Positions 1-17,000 of a stretch of 64,000 bases of DNA are shown here, in pieces. Numbering within the stretch: position 1 is the stretch's first letter; each line of letters starts with the position of its first letter. A program made the translations under genes and the position numbers. This DNA is from Polytrichum commune. Taxonomy: Eukaryota > Streptophyta > Polytrichopsida > Polytrichales > Polytrichaceae. The DNA lies in NCBI GenBank assembly GCA_950295325.1, contig OX485803.1:35727554-35791553 (forward strand), written 5' to 3'. The notes under the pieces are model-generated. The model was not told the origin of the DNA. It made no database searches and saw nothing but the letters and a program-made list of their open reading frames with translations.

Positions 1-1
1 G

Positions 2-331
2 CCTGCCCACATTGCCCACCTCGGCGGCAAGCATTCTCAAGGGGAAGAATCCAAGCTTGTTTTCTGCAAGGCTTCGCCCCTTGAGCTTCGACTTGTGCCC
101 TCAAACTCTGCCACTTCTCCCAGAGCCTACTGTGGCCGTAACTCCCACAATCGCTTCCCCAGGTCACTCCTCCGAAAATCTCTAGGGCCAGGAGAGTTTT
201 TGAGCGCCTCCTTGCCTCCAACCCAAGATGGTCAAAAAATGGCAGTACCCTCCCCTAAAACGAACATTAAAGAGCCTACTTCCGACAATAAAAACCTAGC
301 CTCTAGTGGCTTGGTCGTGAGCACCACCTAA
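2..331 (+). other. GC-richer open frame running in from the left edge, unknown
   Basis: One frame is open from base 2 to a TAA at 329-331, about 109 codons, with no in-frame start needed because it runs off the window. The block is clearly GC-richer than the sequence after it. The translation is rich in Ser, Pro and Lys and shows no motif I recognise. It could be the last exon of a gene lying to the left, a piece of a retroelement, or chance. It is listed because it is the only coding-like stretch at this edge. Confidence 0.25.
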
Positions 332-3300
332 TCTAAATAATTCCCAAATCAATCCTTCTAAGCCTCTAGCCCTAAATAACTCCGAACATAGTCTCTTAAC
401 TTAGTTCTCCCCTAAACTTTGAAACATCACTCTTTTTATATTTTCAAATACCTACTGCAAATACAAAGCCTAAGGTTCTGATGATTTTTAAGATTCAAGA
501 CACATGTGGGAGCAATATTGGGCTCACACATGGGCCCTTGTCTTTTCCTACTATAGCACTTATTTTGCCTCTCCCACCGCAAAACCCATCGGACAATGTC
601 AGTGAATAATGCATGTGTTAAAATTTGTCTTTTGGGAATGTTGAACTCCATGATCACTCTGACATGTTTTCCTTGATGTAAACTGTAATGGTCCCATGAC
701 AAATTCAACATCCAATCACAAATTTTATATGGTCGTGGGACGACTTCATGGGGTCCCATTGCTTGCATAAACTCACATCACTATAGTTCACTTCACTGCA
801 CGTGGAAAGAAAGAAAGCTTTGTAATGTAAGTAAGTTGCCTTTTGGCCATATTAACACACAACAACGTTGCCAAACACAAATATTTCTTTTAAAGCTTAT
901 CACGAACATAGACTACTCTTTAGCCAACTATGTTGAGGTAAATAAAAGTGAAGCAAGCTTCAAGTTATGCACAACACTTGGACACATATTTGTGGTTCCG
1001 CCACCCGCTCACGGAACACAATAGGAAGACCAAATCCGTTTGAAGAGAAAACATCACTACCTTCTCTATTGTTCGTGTTGTGTTGTGTTGTGTTGGATGT
1101 GAGTCAGAGACAATTGTGTGATCCCATATGCCAAAAGATCCCATCCATATATGTCAAAACTCAATATCATTCAATGATATTAGGTTTTTGGTAAGAGAAT
1201 TGCACAATGTTCCAAAGTACATGTTGAGTTTGAGTGTCACAATCATCATAATCACATATACTTGAACAAGATAATTATGAACAAACACTTTATTCACGCC
1301 GGCCTTGAAAGAGGTCTGGAGTTTCTATCATCATCATCATGAACGGAATTTGCGGCATGTGTGCTCAACCCAACACAAACCCAAAGGACTACTCATAACC
1401 AAACAACCAAGGATTTGGATCTCCACACTGACTTCTTCTTCTAAACTCAAACTGACCAATACGAAATTGGTATCTTAGTGGCTTCCCAAAACCCTATATC
1501 TTTTGGTGGCATTAGTTTCATAGTGTAAAGAAATTTAGTGTCACCTTCATTATTTTTTCATACACGTTATTAGCCTCCCTCACTATTTAGGATAATTAGT
1601 GTAGTAGCAGGCCACTTCTCCTAGAATATGAAACACGCGATTAATACATGATGGTTAGCAAACCCAAATATATCTTGTAGCCACTTATCTATAAGTTTGG
1701 GAGCTTGTATGAATATGTTATGCACCCATGTCAGTCATACATCATGTTCTCATGTATACACATACATTTAGAGGGTAACAAGATGGGGGTGGGGGTACTT
1801 TGGTGCACGGAATTATAATACTATTCAACTGCATGGTTATGTTCAATTCTATACATAGCATTTGACATGGACCTCCACTATTGTACCTTCATGGGAAGAA
1901 ACTTAGAAAATAGGAAGAAATTGATGCTAGTATAAACAATGAAAAGTGATGGTATGATAGTAAGAATATTGTGAATATATTTGGTATTTTTATGATAGTG
2001 TTGCTATGAATAGTACTTTTAGTGAATAATATTGGGATGAATGATGTTTCATGTGAATAGTGCAAGGAGTAATACCCTACCCAAATTTCCAATTGTTAGC
2101 ATGGATGCATGAATAGTAAACAAATGTTCTTGCTTTCTTTGGGGGGACCCACATAATACAATCAACATGGTCTAGGGTCGTGGAACTGATCCATATGGTT
2201 GAATAATGTTATGGTATTTTTGGGACCCCTTTGATATTAAGTAATTGTTAGTTAAAGAATTAATGGCACCACATAGTTAATTCAAAAAAATTATGCATTG
2301 AATTTATTCATGATTATATTTGTCAACAAACATTCTCCACCCCAAAATACCCCATTCAAATTCATGGAAAAAAATGCAAAGGGCCGCGGGAAAGAGAATG
2401 ATAGACCACACAATTGTAGAGACCATGGAAATGCAAAGGCACAAACCCTAGGCATGACGAGAAAGAAAGATGTCTTACAAAATCATTTTTGACAATGGAT
2501 GAAAGTGAACCATTATTCATTTGTTTATACCCTCATACATGGAACCACCTATCACATGTAGTGTGGTTTCCTTCACTCTTTTTTTGTACCCTTTGTTGTG
2601 TTTAAGATTTAAGAAGCTATGAGCAATAATTAGACCCTTGTGTTTATCTCTCATAGTCTATTAGGGGTTCGTTTTCCCTAAATATGTTTGAACAATTATC
2701 CCAAATGAATAAATGGTCCACTATGTTTGATCACACATGGTTTTCTAGCTTTTCTAAGTGACTGACCTAGGGTAATGCATCATCAAAGTGAAGATTTGCG
2801 TGCTCATTAAATGGTTGTATAGCCCCCCCCCCCCCATTATGTTGACTGGTGAATTTAGAATAGTGATCATATTCCGAACATGTGGTCCAATCTCTTTCAA
2901 GACACATATCTTTTTCATGTCCATTCTTTGAGCCATGCATAAACACAAAGCACTACAAATATGTAGGTGTTTGGTTAAGAAAGTAACTGCATAAGGGTTG
3001 TCTGCTTTACACAAAATGATTTCTTTTTGCCAAATGTGCCACATGTCATCATGTCATTTGATGGGACCTTTTACAATATGATGTGAACATTCATGTAGAG
3101 ATGTGGCCAATTAGATGGGTCATGATTTTTGGCACTCATGTAAAGGGGTCCAGTCTATACATACTCCCTACATGTTTATTCTTGATCCGTGTCAAATTAA
3201 TCTCACTATACTAGAGTTATCCGTTAATTAAATCGGAGTTTTGGTTGGGAGTTGGTTGTTTTGCATATGATACTTTCCATGTTTGGTAGGTTTTTCATAC

Positions 3301-3823
3301 ATGCTTGGAGTTGGTGTGGAGGTTTGAACACATAATTTTCTTTAATGATTCATTGAGGGCCAAACTCATTTGGGCATGCTGAGAGTTGCCAAAATGAGTT
3401 TGATCTCTAAAGAATTAATATAGAGTGTTATTTGTTAAAACCTTCACACCATCTCCAAGCATGCACCCAAAAACTTATTGAATATGGAAAATATCATATG
3501 CAAAACAACCAACTCCCGACCAAAACTCCAATTTGATTAACAAATAACTTTATTAATATGAACTTTTAATGCTAATTCCAAAATCTAATATGGGAATCAA
3601 GATATTATCCATGCTATAAGGAGTTCCCAATGTTTTCGCCTTCAAATTACACGAGTAGCACAAATCTTTGGCACTATCATACGCACATGTATGGTGGTTT
3701 CTTCTTTTTCTTTTTCTTTTTGGGACACATTTAACCCTTCAAGCTCTAAGGCAGGTAGAGTACGATGTATCTATATGAAGTATCCACTAACATGCTTGTC
3801 TAACTGGAGCGTCTCCATCGATG
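332..3823. other. AT-rich intergenic DNA without a recognisable gene
   Basis: No open frame here shows a protein family signature. A 110-codon minus-strand frame at 436-768 has no recognisable domain. The part at about 1575-1770 resembles the start of the poly-C repeat seen at 18950 and 37790, sharing the phrase gatggttagcaaa. The part at 2790-3000 is a second piece of the same family with a 13-C run at 2823-2835. The pair at about 3216-3540 carries similar sequence in opposite orientations around caaaacaaccaactcc and ggttgttttgcatatg, so it may be a decayed inverted-repeat element. Confidence 0.6.
2790..3000. repeat. Poly-C repeat family (family G), partial copy
   Basis: It contains 13 consecutive C (2823-2835), then aacatgtggtccaatctctt and, near the end, gtttggttaagaaagtaact. 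The same ordered phrases recur at 18950-19410, 22890-23230 and 37790-38150, so this is a dispersed repeat and not a gene. No terminal repeats are visible. Confidence 0.6.
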
Positions 3824-4327
3824 AGGGTCACTTCACACACAAGCCAAGAGCCGTGACCATGAAATTGTGAGAGCCCAAAAGAAAGTGTCCAAGGGCCGTC
3901 TCAACACACCTCCATGATCATGTAGTAGTGTGGTCACGGACCCTAAGTGTAGTGTGAAGTCATATGTGAGTGGGTCCTCAACCAAATGCTATTTCAAAGG
4001 ATTTTTATTCATGCAGGTCCTCACACATGATAAAATAGAATAAACCAACGGTTGTGAACATGGACGGAGTGCCATGGTCTCCCGGTTTCATGTTAGGCCT
4101 ACCTTCAAGAAGTGGTTGTTGAAAATAGTCCAAGTGACCATGAAACATGATCCATTCGATGCCTTTAGGAATCCATGTGGACTTTACATCCATCTTGCAG
4201 TCACATGGTTTGTTGGTCCCTCAAGAGTAGTGTGAAGCAAACCTGAACCGGCTCCGCCTTTTCCACCAATGAGAATGTTTGAAGTGTAATGGTCACGGGC
4301 TCTCAGTCCCATGTGTGAAGTGGCCCT
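3824..4327. mobile_element. Family A MITE-like element, complete copy
   Basis: This 504-bp element starts agggtcacttcacacac and ends tgtgtgaagtggccct, which are imperfect inverted copies. The inverted match extends inward through the phrase gagagcccgtgaccat in better copies. The whole length aligns with copies at 40996, 47187 and 60136. It has no coding capacity, so it is a non-autonomous DNA transposon. No clear target duplication is visible, so the superfamily is undecided. Confidence 0.85.
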
Positions 4328-4667
4328 CAAAATACTTTTTTATCTCTCATATATTGGATTGTGTGTTGGATTGTATGCCTTTTGGGGAGTATAGCTACAT
4401 GTTCATCCCACCCACAAAGTGAAAATGTTGTATAAATCCTTGTTGTGGACCAATCAAAGTGATAGAGGGAAACCTTCTTTATCTCTTCCAACTTTCAAGA
4501 TTGAATCATCTGATGATTTTAGAGGGTTGTGTATCTCCTACTCGCCAATGATAGGCTACTTCTCTTTTTTGACCACACGTATGCACTCTATGGGTGAGAT
4601 GAGCATATGTCATTGACCCCCGGCCCCATAAACATTGAAACGTGATTATTGAGAGATACTTGAACAT

Positions 4668-5545
4668 GTGGTGATTGTTGGACATGCTCATACTTTGATC
4701 CAATGTCACCAATTCATATCAACAAAGGTACAATCCAAGGGGGAAATACTGAGCCCATATCTCATTATCTTCCTAAACTTACTACTACGTTGGTTGGAAA
4801 CAAATAACATTGGATATCACTTTAACACCTCCGCAACCAGTTGTAACACCACGGCATATGCCAATGACATGGTCATTATAACAAATAACATTTGATACAT
4901 ATAACCACAAATTAACAAACTACGCAAATTCTCAGTAGCCAAATGTGCCACCACATGCAACCCTAATAAATCTAAACTCAAACCCATTGAATTTGAAGCA
5001 TTTATACAAGCCCAAATCATCGTATCAAACGATAAGCCTTTCCCTACCGTATCCCAAAATGAAGCATACACATACTTGGACATACACTTTGTCCCATCAT
5101 TCAAATGGAAGTTACAAAGAAACATAACGTTGGGAAAAGCAAAAAACAAAGGAAACAACTTATGACATCACCAACCACCACTAAACAAAAAGTTGCATTC
5201 TCAACACCATTATAAAGCAACACATAGCCTACTCCTATTATGCGGTCCCTTTCTCCATACATGATATCCAAAAGCTTGACAAAGTCCTTAGCAAACTCAC
5301 CAAGGAAATCTATGACAACCCCAAAAGCACAACAAATATTCTAACCGACCCCTCCACTGATGACTTTGGCATCAATACCGCATATACTTCCAGACTACAT
5401 ACATTGCATAGGCAAACAACCAATATTCACACTCAATGACCTAGGCCAACTAGGCTTAATCTATCAAGGGCAAGCCAAGCATATCATTGCTAAATGCGTA
5501 GGATCGCAATACCTCCCTAAACAACATTTCCAAGCATAAAGAAAA
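4668..5545 (+). mobile_element. LINE fragment: reverse transcriptase palm region, decayed
   Basis: The plus-strand translation reads like the late part of a non-LTR reverse transcriptase: a segment resembling the usual QGxxLSPxLF block (SKGEILSPYLIIFL), then LLRWLE, then AYANDMVIITNN, which corresponds to the catalytic YADD box with Asn for the first Asp. Further on, a T/Y-LxI segment followed by basic residues matches the region after the palm. Several stops interrupt it (near 4893, 4917 and 5164). The N-terminal fingers and the 3' half are missing here. It lies immediately next to an oppositely oriented C-terminal fragment of what is probably the same family. Confidence 0.75.
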
Positions 5546-5773
5546 GAAAAGAAAACGTCAATGTGTTTATTACATTGACATGCAATGCCTATTAACTAGC
5601 CCCCATCCTAGTCCGCGTGGTCGTGGATGGAGGTAGCTTAATGCTTACTTTGAATAAGTGGATTGTAGGTGAGTTTTAGAAGGTTATGTATTTATTTAGG
5701 TGTAGGTTAAGTTATTTTGTGTGTAGTTTGTGTTTATGTGTACTGTAGTGTGGTTGTGTTTGGGGTGAGGTGG

Positions 5774-7430
5774 CTAGTCGAGTGGGATTGGTGCTTGGGT
5801 TTTTTTTTTGAGTTTTCTTTTGTTTAGGATAATGTGCATTAGGGTTTGGATGGAAATTTGTGAAAATGTTTCCATGAGTTTTTGTTCTTTGTTATTGGGG
5901 ATTTGAAAGTTGTAAGAGTGTTTTGGTAGTGTTGGTGTGGATGAATCTTCGTATGCATGCAGTGATAATTTTTTTGGGAGAACCGACCATCCTTCTTGGG
6001 TTAGTAATGATATGAGGGGGCCGTATTTTCCTAGTTTCTCGTGGTAGCCACTCGAGGAAAATGTCATTGCAATAGATGAATTCAAAGATTTGCATTTTTA
6101 AAGTTCGGGTGTGATGAAAAAAAGGGTTGGTCTGAGGATGTTGTGCCTAATATACATAGTATGTTTGGACGTAGCCAGGTGGGGCATTTGCAATGTGGGA
6201 GGTAACAAATGCATGGGAGGAGCCACGAGGGTATGGTGTTATATGGTGTTTTGTTATGAAAGTTTCTTGCGTTTATGAGTGTGAAGCACCTTGTGGTGGG
6301 GTGGGCTAGTAGGATGTTGGCTAGTGCATGTATTGCCTAGTTGTGGTAGTTGATGCGGAGGTTGTTAACGTATTTATTTGTGCAACATGATAGCAAGTGG
6401 AGGCATGTATTGTGTTGTTTTAGTGGGCACATGTTACATAGGAGATAGATGTATTGTTGGAGGATTTTTTTTAATTTTTTTAATTTTAATTTTTCCAAAA
6501 GTTCCCCCATGTATATGCCATATCAAAATTTTAGGACTTGTGTGATCTGTGCATGGGTGATCCAAGGTGATCATGGGTGATCCCAAAAGAGGTTAGACCA
6601 TTTTGTGAAGTTCCTCGTTGGATAGTCATTTGTGGATGTTTGGTATTGTGCTTGGACCATTAACTAGTGCACAATTACAATGTTCAGTGACCCATAGGTG
6701 GTAGGGGGTCATAGTGACTATGGTTTCTAATGCTCCTTTTTGGTGGGAAGAGAGTATGCTTTTGTTCCAAATGTTTCTTGGGGTAGCTCGATAAAGATGT
6801 CGGGGTATGTGTGCATATTGTTCTAATACCTAGCATAAGCCATGTATTGGGTTGACTATGCTTAGGGCATCCTGGATGACATCTTGTGGGTATTCATGGA
6901 ATTGTTCATGGATGTGTTTCAAAAGTTGGGGTGGTGTTTTTGAGGATGGCTTTTGTGATATTGTCGTATATCTTTTGGAAGAAGGGGTCGTTTATTTGTG
7001 CATGTGTCAAGATTTGTTGAAGTGGGGATATTGTGGAGATAGGGTCTAGAGGGAGTCAAAATGCTTTAAGGCGTCTGAGTATGGTCAAGCTTCTTGTTGG
7101 GAAACCATTGTGTAGTTTTTGGTTACATTGATATAGGTTGGGGCTTGTGAAGACATTTAGGGTGTATAGGAGATGGGGTGTTGGGTATGTTTATAGAAGT
7201 TGAAGGTGGCGGGAAAGGTGTGGGACATATCTCGTGTGGTCTAATTGGGGGGTTTGTATGCACGAGAGGAATAATTTGGCTATGTGCGCATATTCATTTG
7301 TAAGAGTTGTGGAATTTCTACTGTACTATAGGGCTTGTCATTGTTTAAAGGTTGTTGTCATGTTTTTTAGGTGGGTGATGAGCTTGGGTTTGATAAGTTG
7401 TCACTTGAACTCAAGAGGAACTAAATGAAA
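5774..7430 (-). mobile_element. LINE fragment: C-terminal region with restriction-type endonuclease, decayed
   Basis: Reading the minus strand from 7430 to 5774 with stops and frameshifts ignored gives a continuous LINE-like protein: a linker after the reverse transcriptase, a Cys/His-rich patch near 6400-6450, then an endonuclease block (about 6095-5900) of the form IEF-YC-D-F, an Arg/Lys-rich helix, Y/PLI, then I-ITA-IRG/F-IHTN. The same block occurs at 56780-56950 and 29950-30110. The pattern matches the C-terminal restriction-like endonuclease of R2/NeSL/HERO-type LINEs (TVPWE...A..K..KY..L....GW......EVG.RG). It is heavily mutated and non-functional. Confidence 0.7.
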
Positions 7431-9118
7431 ATAGATAACAAATGAAAATATTTCTCAATGGAGCCCACCTCCTGAAAGGTAGGAAGTACCCCTACCTTGA
7501 CGCTTGGTAGAACATTGACCTTGATCAAGGTAAGGGAGGATGGGCTCCCATTCATGTTAGTGCCAACAAAAGCATTGGTGTTATTTTCATTTTTATCTTG
7601 TTATGGGTCCCAAGATGCATTTACCTATACGGCCACCTTTAGACCTAACTATCCCTCAAGCTCTCAATAATCTAAACAAGTTTCAAGTGGCCATGCTCAA
7701 AGTGAGATATCAAAGGGGCAAATAGTACTAAATAAAAAGATGCTACATAATGCTTGAAAGTCCATTGGCTAGTACCCCCAAAATGAGAGCTCCAACTCTC
7801 AACATTCCCAAGCCTACCTTTCATGAGGCAAATCAAGAGTTGGCCAAGAGCTTGTTGTCGTCATTCCACATGGGAACCACACGAAGAAAGATGACTAATT
7901 ATGTTGTCACTAAAGTGACTTATGGTGTTGCACTGGAATTGAAGTGATAGAAAGGTCACCCATCCTGGCACTATTTTGGCCTTAGACAACTTCACTCTAA
8001 ATTCCAATGGGATCCATGTGAAGACTTTGGGTTTAAGCCACCCCCAAGGACCATTGAAGCATTGTAAGACCCGTAAAACTTGAAGTTGTCAAGGTGCAAA
8101 CTGAAGTGTCAACAAAGTTAATTGACCAATCTTGAGTAAGAGAACATTGGGCATGAAGAAGGGTGCTCTCAATCTTTGTGATTTCAACCTCTCTAACCTA
8201 AAGGGGCTTAAGTTCGATGTAGCAACAAGACATCCACCAACAAGTTGTTTATGAGGCATAAGGGCAAAGTGAGGAGGAGTCTAAATCATTGTAAAATGAT
8301 GATTTTCATTTATGGACTATGTTCATGGACATAAACATGAGGTTATGAATGAGATATTATTTGTGTTGGCTAAAATGCAAAAGGGGTTTGTTGGACATTC
8401 TTTGCACTTTGACGAGCAACTAGGTCCATGACCCTAGGGAAGTCCCAAATAGGGTGATCAAGCATCATGGGTTTAAACACGAGAATATCAAATTTCATAA
8501 ACCAATGAAACGTCAGACATGTTTTTTTTTTAAAAGTAAAAAGTAAAATAAATTTTGCATTGAATAAGTGTACTTTATATGAAATTTTACATGTGGTAGA
8601 TGGCTTGTAAATGGCTACACTAAATATTGTTTTTAGTGTCATATGGTATTTCATGACACCGTGATGTCTTTGCTAGTAACGCTTCTTATGAATGAATTTA
8701 CAAGTATTGTCATCCCAACTTACTTTTTAGTTCATCCAAATGCCAATTATTGACACAAAGTTTGGTATATTCTACATCCTAAGAAATCAATAAGAAAATA
8801 TTGTCACAAATGATTAATATTTGGATGAGAAACTACTTAGTAAGTGACGATAATTGCAACATTGAAAATCTATAATGCCCAAATGTTTTTACTAGGAATG
8901 ACAAATAATGTTAGGTTTACATGTAATGTAAGTGACACTACACGGGCAATTTAAAATTAGTATTGAGCAAGACAAATAGAATTGGTGGCACTAATTACAA
9001 AAATTAGTGTAGTGTTAATGAAACGAGTTTCAAAAAGGGGAACCAACCAACCACAAGAACATTGCATGTTCATAGAAATCTCAGCCTATTACTTTGCCGG
9101 TTGGAGGACTTTCACTTA
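7431..9118. other. Intergenic DNA without a recognisable gene
   Basis: I see no gene, RNA gene or clear terminal repeats. The frames present (for example 7750-7947 plus and 8370-8654 minus) are short and match no family I know. The text at 7970-8060 and at 25090-25200 shares phrases (ggtcacccatcctggcac and ggtttaagccacc), so both probably belong to one old dispersed repeat. Confidence 0.5.
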
Positions 9119-9370
9119 AGGGCCACTTCCCAAACAAGACTAAGGGTCACTTCACATGCAAGACTGAAGGCATGTGACCATTGCAATCTAAGAGCTCTCA
9201 TTGGTCAAAAGGGCGGAGACCGTCCGAGTTCACTTCACACACGAAGGTGAAGGCCTAAAGGCCCAAAAAAGACTTCATGAATGAAAAGTCTACATGGAGT
9301 CCTACGTGGCGGACAATGGATAAGGTTTCATGGTCTCCCGGTATTTGCGTCAAGCCCACCTCTTCGAATG
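9119..9370. mobile_element. Family B repeat (relative of family A), partial
   Basis: It begins agggccacttcc and contains ctctcattggtcaaaagggc, then phrases for a fixed distance that are seen in reverse order at 22525-22784. The agggccactt terminus and the 'ctcattggt' phrase link it to family A, but the interior differs. The terminal sequence appears twice in a row (9119 and about 9151), suggesting a nested or duplicated end. Confidence 0.55.
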
Positions 9371-9611
9371 ATTGTTTTAAATATTTTTTACTGACATGAC
9401 AAATTTCAAAACAGATTGCAAGGCAAATTCCACGACAAACAAACACCACCAAGTAATTCTCTCAAATTGATAAGAGTTTCAAACATATTATATTAAACCA
9501 AATCCTCCCCTCTTTTTCTGCCAACAAAACATGCAATGGCCCACAACATGGTCCATTCTTTCATCACACTATGCTTGAGGGTGCGTGACTACATAAAACG
9601 GCTCTCCCAAC

Positions 9612-9695
9612 ACCTATGGTACGGCCTTTGGATGAGAGTCAAGGGTCCTCACAATTACAAGGTCACGGCTCTTGGCTCATGTGTGATGTGGCCCT
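9612..9695. mobile_element. Family A, terminal fragment
   Basis: It carries acggcctttggatgagag, a centre phrase also found (inverted) at about 19570-19600, and ends in cttggctcatgtgtgatg followed by tggccct, one terminus of family A. It directly abuts another copy that lacks its own outer end. Confidence 0.6.
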
Positions 9696-10152
9696 AAGGG
9701 CTCGCGCCTATTGCATTTCCAGCACTCTTATTGGTGGAAAAGGTGGAGCCGGTTCAAGTTCGCTTCACACTACACTCGAAAGACCAACAGAGCAAGTGAA
9801 CGCAAGATGAATGTAAAGTCTACATGGATTCCTACATGGCATCAAATGAATCGCACCTCATGGTCACTTGGAGGTAGGCCAAACACAAAACCAAGAGACC
9901 ATCGCACTCCGAAACCTCACAACCGTTGATTCGTTCCGTTTCATCATGTGTGAGGACACCGCATGAATACAAGTACATTGAAATAGCATTTGATTGAGGG
10001 CCCAGGCACATATGACTTCACACTACACTTTGAGGGCCCGTGACCACACTACATGATTTTGGAAGTGCCTTGTGACGTCCTTTGGCCACTTCCTTTTGGG
10101 CTCTCACAATTTCATGGTCACGGCTCTTGGCTCATGTGTGAAGTGCCCCCCC
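9696..10152. mobile_element. Family A MITE-like element, copy lacking one outer end
   Basis: It shares the internal order of the complete copies: gcactcttattggtgg, ggttcaagttcgcttcac, acatggattcctacatggc, tgattgagggccc and finally cttggctcatgtgtgaag. The left inverted end is missing or replaced by the neighbouring fragment. It marks the downstream boundary of the kinase locus, since unique sequence begins right after it. Confidence 0.75.
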
Positions 10153-11075
10153 TGAGTTGATAGTGAGCCACTTTCTGTGCTCAGGAAAGGATGAGGGAAA
10201 CAGCGTAGTACAAGTGGCAGAAAATCGAGGTCCAGATGGCAAGGGGAGGGATAGAAAATAAAGGCTGACAATCTGACACTTGCCACGCTGATCACTTGCT
10301 GCGGCCGCCTCATCACTCTGAGGAGGCCATGTGCACTCATTCAGGGATCATCAGGTTGCATTGTGAGCGGCAGCAGCTTGACTCTTGGGGAGCGTAAGTG
10401 CCAAACTCCTTCGGCCTCTTTGCTTTTGTCAGCTCCCAAGCCAGTCACTGAGATTCGCAGCACTATTCAAGGTGAGGTCTCAGAAATCACCATCATTGAT
10501 TGCTGCGCACAACTACTTCTAATCCAACACCACATATTTTATGACTATAAAAAGATTGCAACAATCTCCTGTGACAGGCTCACAACTCTACGTATCCTGT
10601 GCCAATCGATGTCCTGGGGAACCGGTCCTGGATAAGTAGAGGGATCTGCACAACAGCAGTGGGTGGATTTGTTGTGTTAGCGGAACCCTTCAATGAGTCA
10701 CTGATGATCTTCATATAATGTACGTATTTCATAATTGTCATGCACCACAAAAGTGTTGTAATCCTTACTTGACAGGAAGAGAGGTTTGAAACACCAACGC
10801 CCACAAGCGATTGGGAAAATCCTTGTCTAGCATGCAGAGAAATCAGGCATGTCCAGAATAACACCAGACAGTGGGCAATGTCTTGCATGTTATGTATGAG
10901 CCTAACCTCCATGCACTGAGAGTGTGAAAATCCATATCGTGATGATCCAGAACCTTGAAGGAAACAATAGAACCAGAGGTATATAATCGGGAAATTATAC
11001 ATATGTAAGAGCATGCACAGATAGCTTCAGATGGTTTGGTAAAACAGTCATCTGTGTTCAATCAGCTGTCAAATT
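10153..11075 (-). other. Probable 3' UTR and downstream region of the AGC kinase gene
   Basis: This is unique, repeat-free sequence between the last MITE and the kinase stop codon. The frames inside it (for example a 144-codon minus frame at 10580-11014) have no domain and start inside the expected UTR, so I treat them as non-coding. I did not find a perfect AATAAA on the minus strand here, so the cleavage site cannot be placed. Confidence 0.45.
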
Positions 11076-15641
<4,566 letters not shown>

Positions 15642-17000
15642 CCTCTACTTCGCAAATGCCCGCAATGTCTTCTTCCACTGTTCCTCTCTCTCTCTCAATC
15701 TCGTCTCTACCTACAGAGAAAGGGGGAAGAGGATGAAGCCAGTTCATGTGTACTATGAAGCAAAGGGGCCATCCACCTGCTCACAATCTCTCTCGCTCTT
15801 CCTTTCCACTCCTCACATAACCTTGCAGAGTTGTTCGTTCGTTAGCTCCGTGATGTTGTTTGTCCTTCCTTCCTTCAAACGCAGATACGAATCTCCATCG
15901 CCACCTGTGGGAGCTCAAGCTGAAGACTGCTATCTTAAGTTTATCTTACACCGCCATTTCCTTCCTCGACGAAACAAGTAGAAGAGCCGTCCGTACAAGA
16001 ACATACGAGTGAACCTAACCAAGGTGCTCTCGTACTAAGACCTTCGTCTTCTTTGAGAAGTCACCGCCACTGTAAGTTAACTCCCTTCCAAACAAACCTG
16101 GTGGTGAGGAGGAGCGCGCAGAGGAAAAGTCGTTCCTGCACATCGACACACCAGAGCCTCCTAAGACAAGACAAAGAATGCTCTTCTGCGCACGGTAACT
16201 CAACACACCACGTTTCTTGAAGCACTACTACCTACTCCTTTGCACAAGAACGATCCTAACTGACGACCAGAACCTAAGCCATCACAACAAGCACGCAACC
16301 AGGCCGCTTGCTTACAAATGCCGCCAGATCATGGTCAAGACCTTATGGATATACTCCATCCAACCGACCAACCAACCTAGGTTAAGCTAATGTGTAATAC
16401 CACACTGTGTCACTCCATCAATACCTAAGAGAACTGCGATTCCGGCTGCAGCAGCTTCCTCCATACCTCTCCGACACCTGAAGCTCCACGCAACCAGCGG
16501 CCACAAACAATGAAATGACACGCATCACACATATCATCCACAAGGCTCGGAAGAAACTTCTCTTAACGTCAGCTTTGTTCCACTCAAACCATCACCACGG
16601 GCGATAAAGACCATCATTCTTCACAAGAAACTGTTCGAGGATCACTACAAGCCGCAGCCGTGTTGCTCAACCAGTCTTGAGATGTGGTGCATCATCGGGA
16701 GGTGCGAGGAGCTCGAAAAGAAAACAACGACAGACCACAACACATTGGAAACACAGGACACTCCAGCTTGCCTCCGCAAAGCAAGACCGCCAGCCCCTTT
16801 ACCCATGTAATCTTCGTGTTTCCTAGATACTATCCATCCCGTAGATGACATATCAGCCCCATGCGTACATTTCCCCAGGCCTCTGACTCTACCTACATTG
16901 CACATGGGCCCCCAACTGAAGATCGGGCCCACATAATCTAAATCTCCCCAAAACCAGGATTTACGTAATAGCGCTAGCGGGACTCAACGTGGGGGCGTAC
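15642..17000 (-). promoter_or_regulatory. Probable 5' leader and proximal promoter of the AGC kinase gene
   Basis: This is unique, GC-richer sequence directly upstream of the start codon. It holds GA repeats in the transcribed sense (about 15683-15708), a common feature of plant leaders. Minus-strand open frames at 16015-16206 and 16645-16932 could be upstream ORFs or chance. No convincing TATA box sits within the first kilobase. TATATAAA on the minus strand at about 17555-17563 is too far to assign. The transcription start cannot be read from the sequence. Confidence 0.4.

Noticed and set aside
436-768. 110-codon minus-strand frame
   Set aside because: No family motif and no splice or promoter context. 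Frames of this length are expected by chance in 64 kb.
10580-11014. 144-codon minus-strand frame downstream of the kinase
   Set aside because: It starts within the expected 3' UTR, has no recognisable domain, and its composition is not protein-like.
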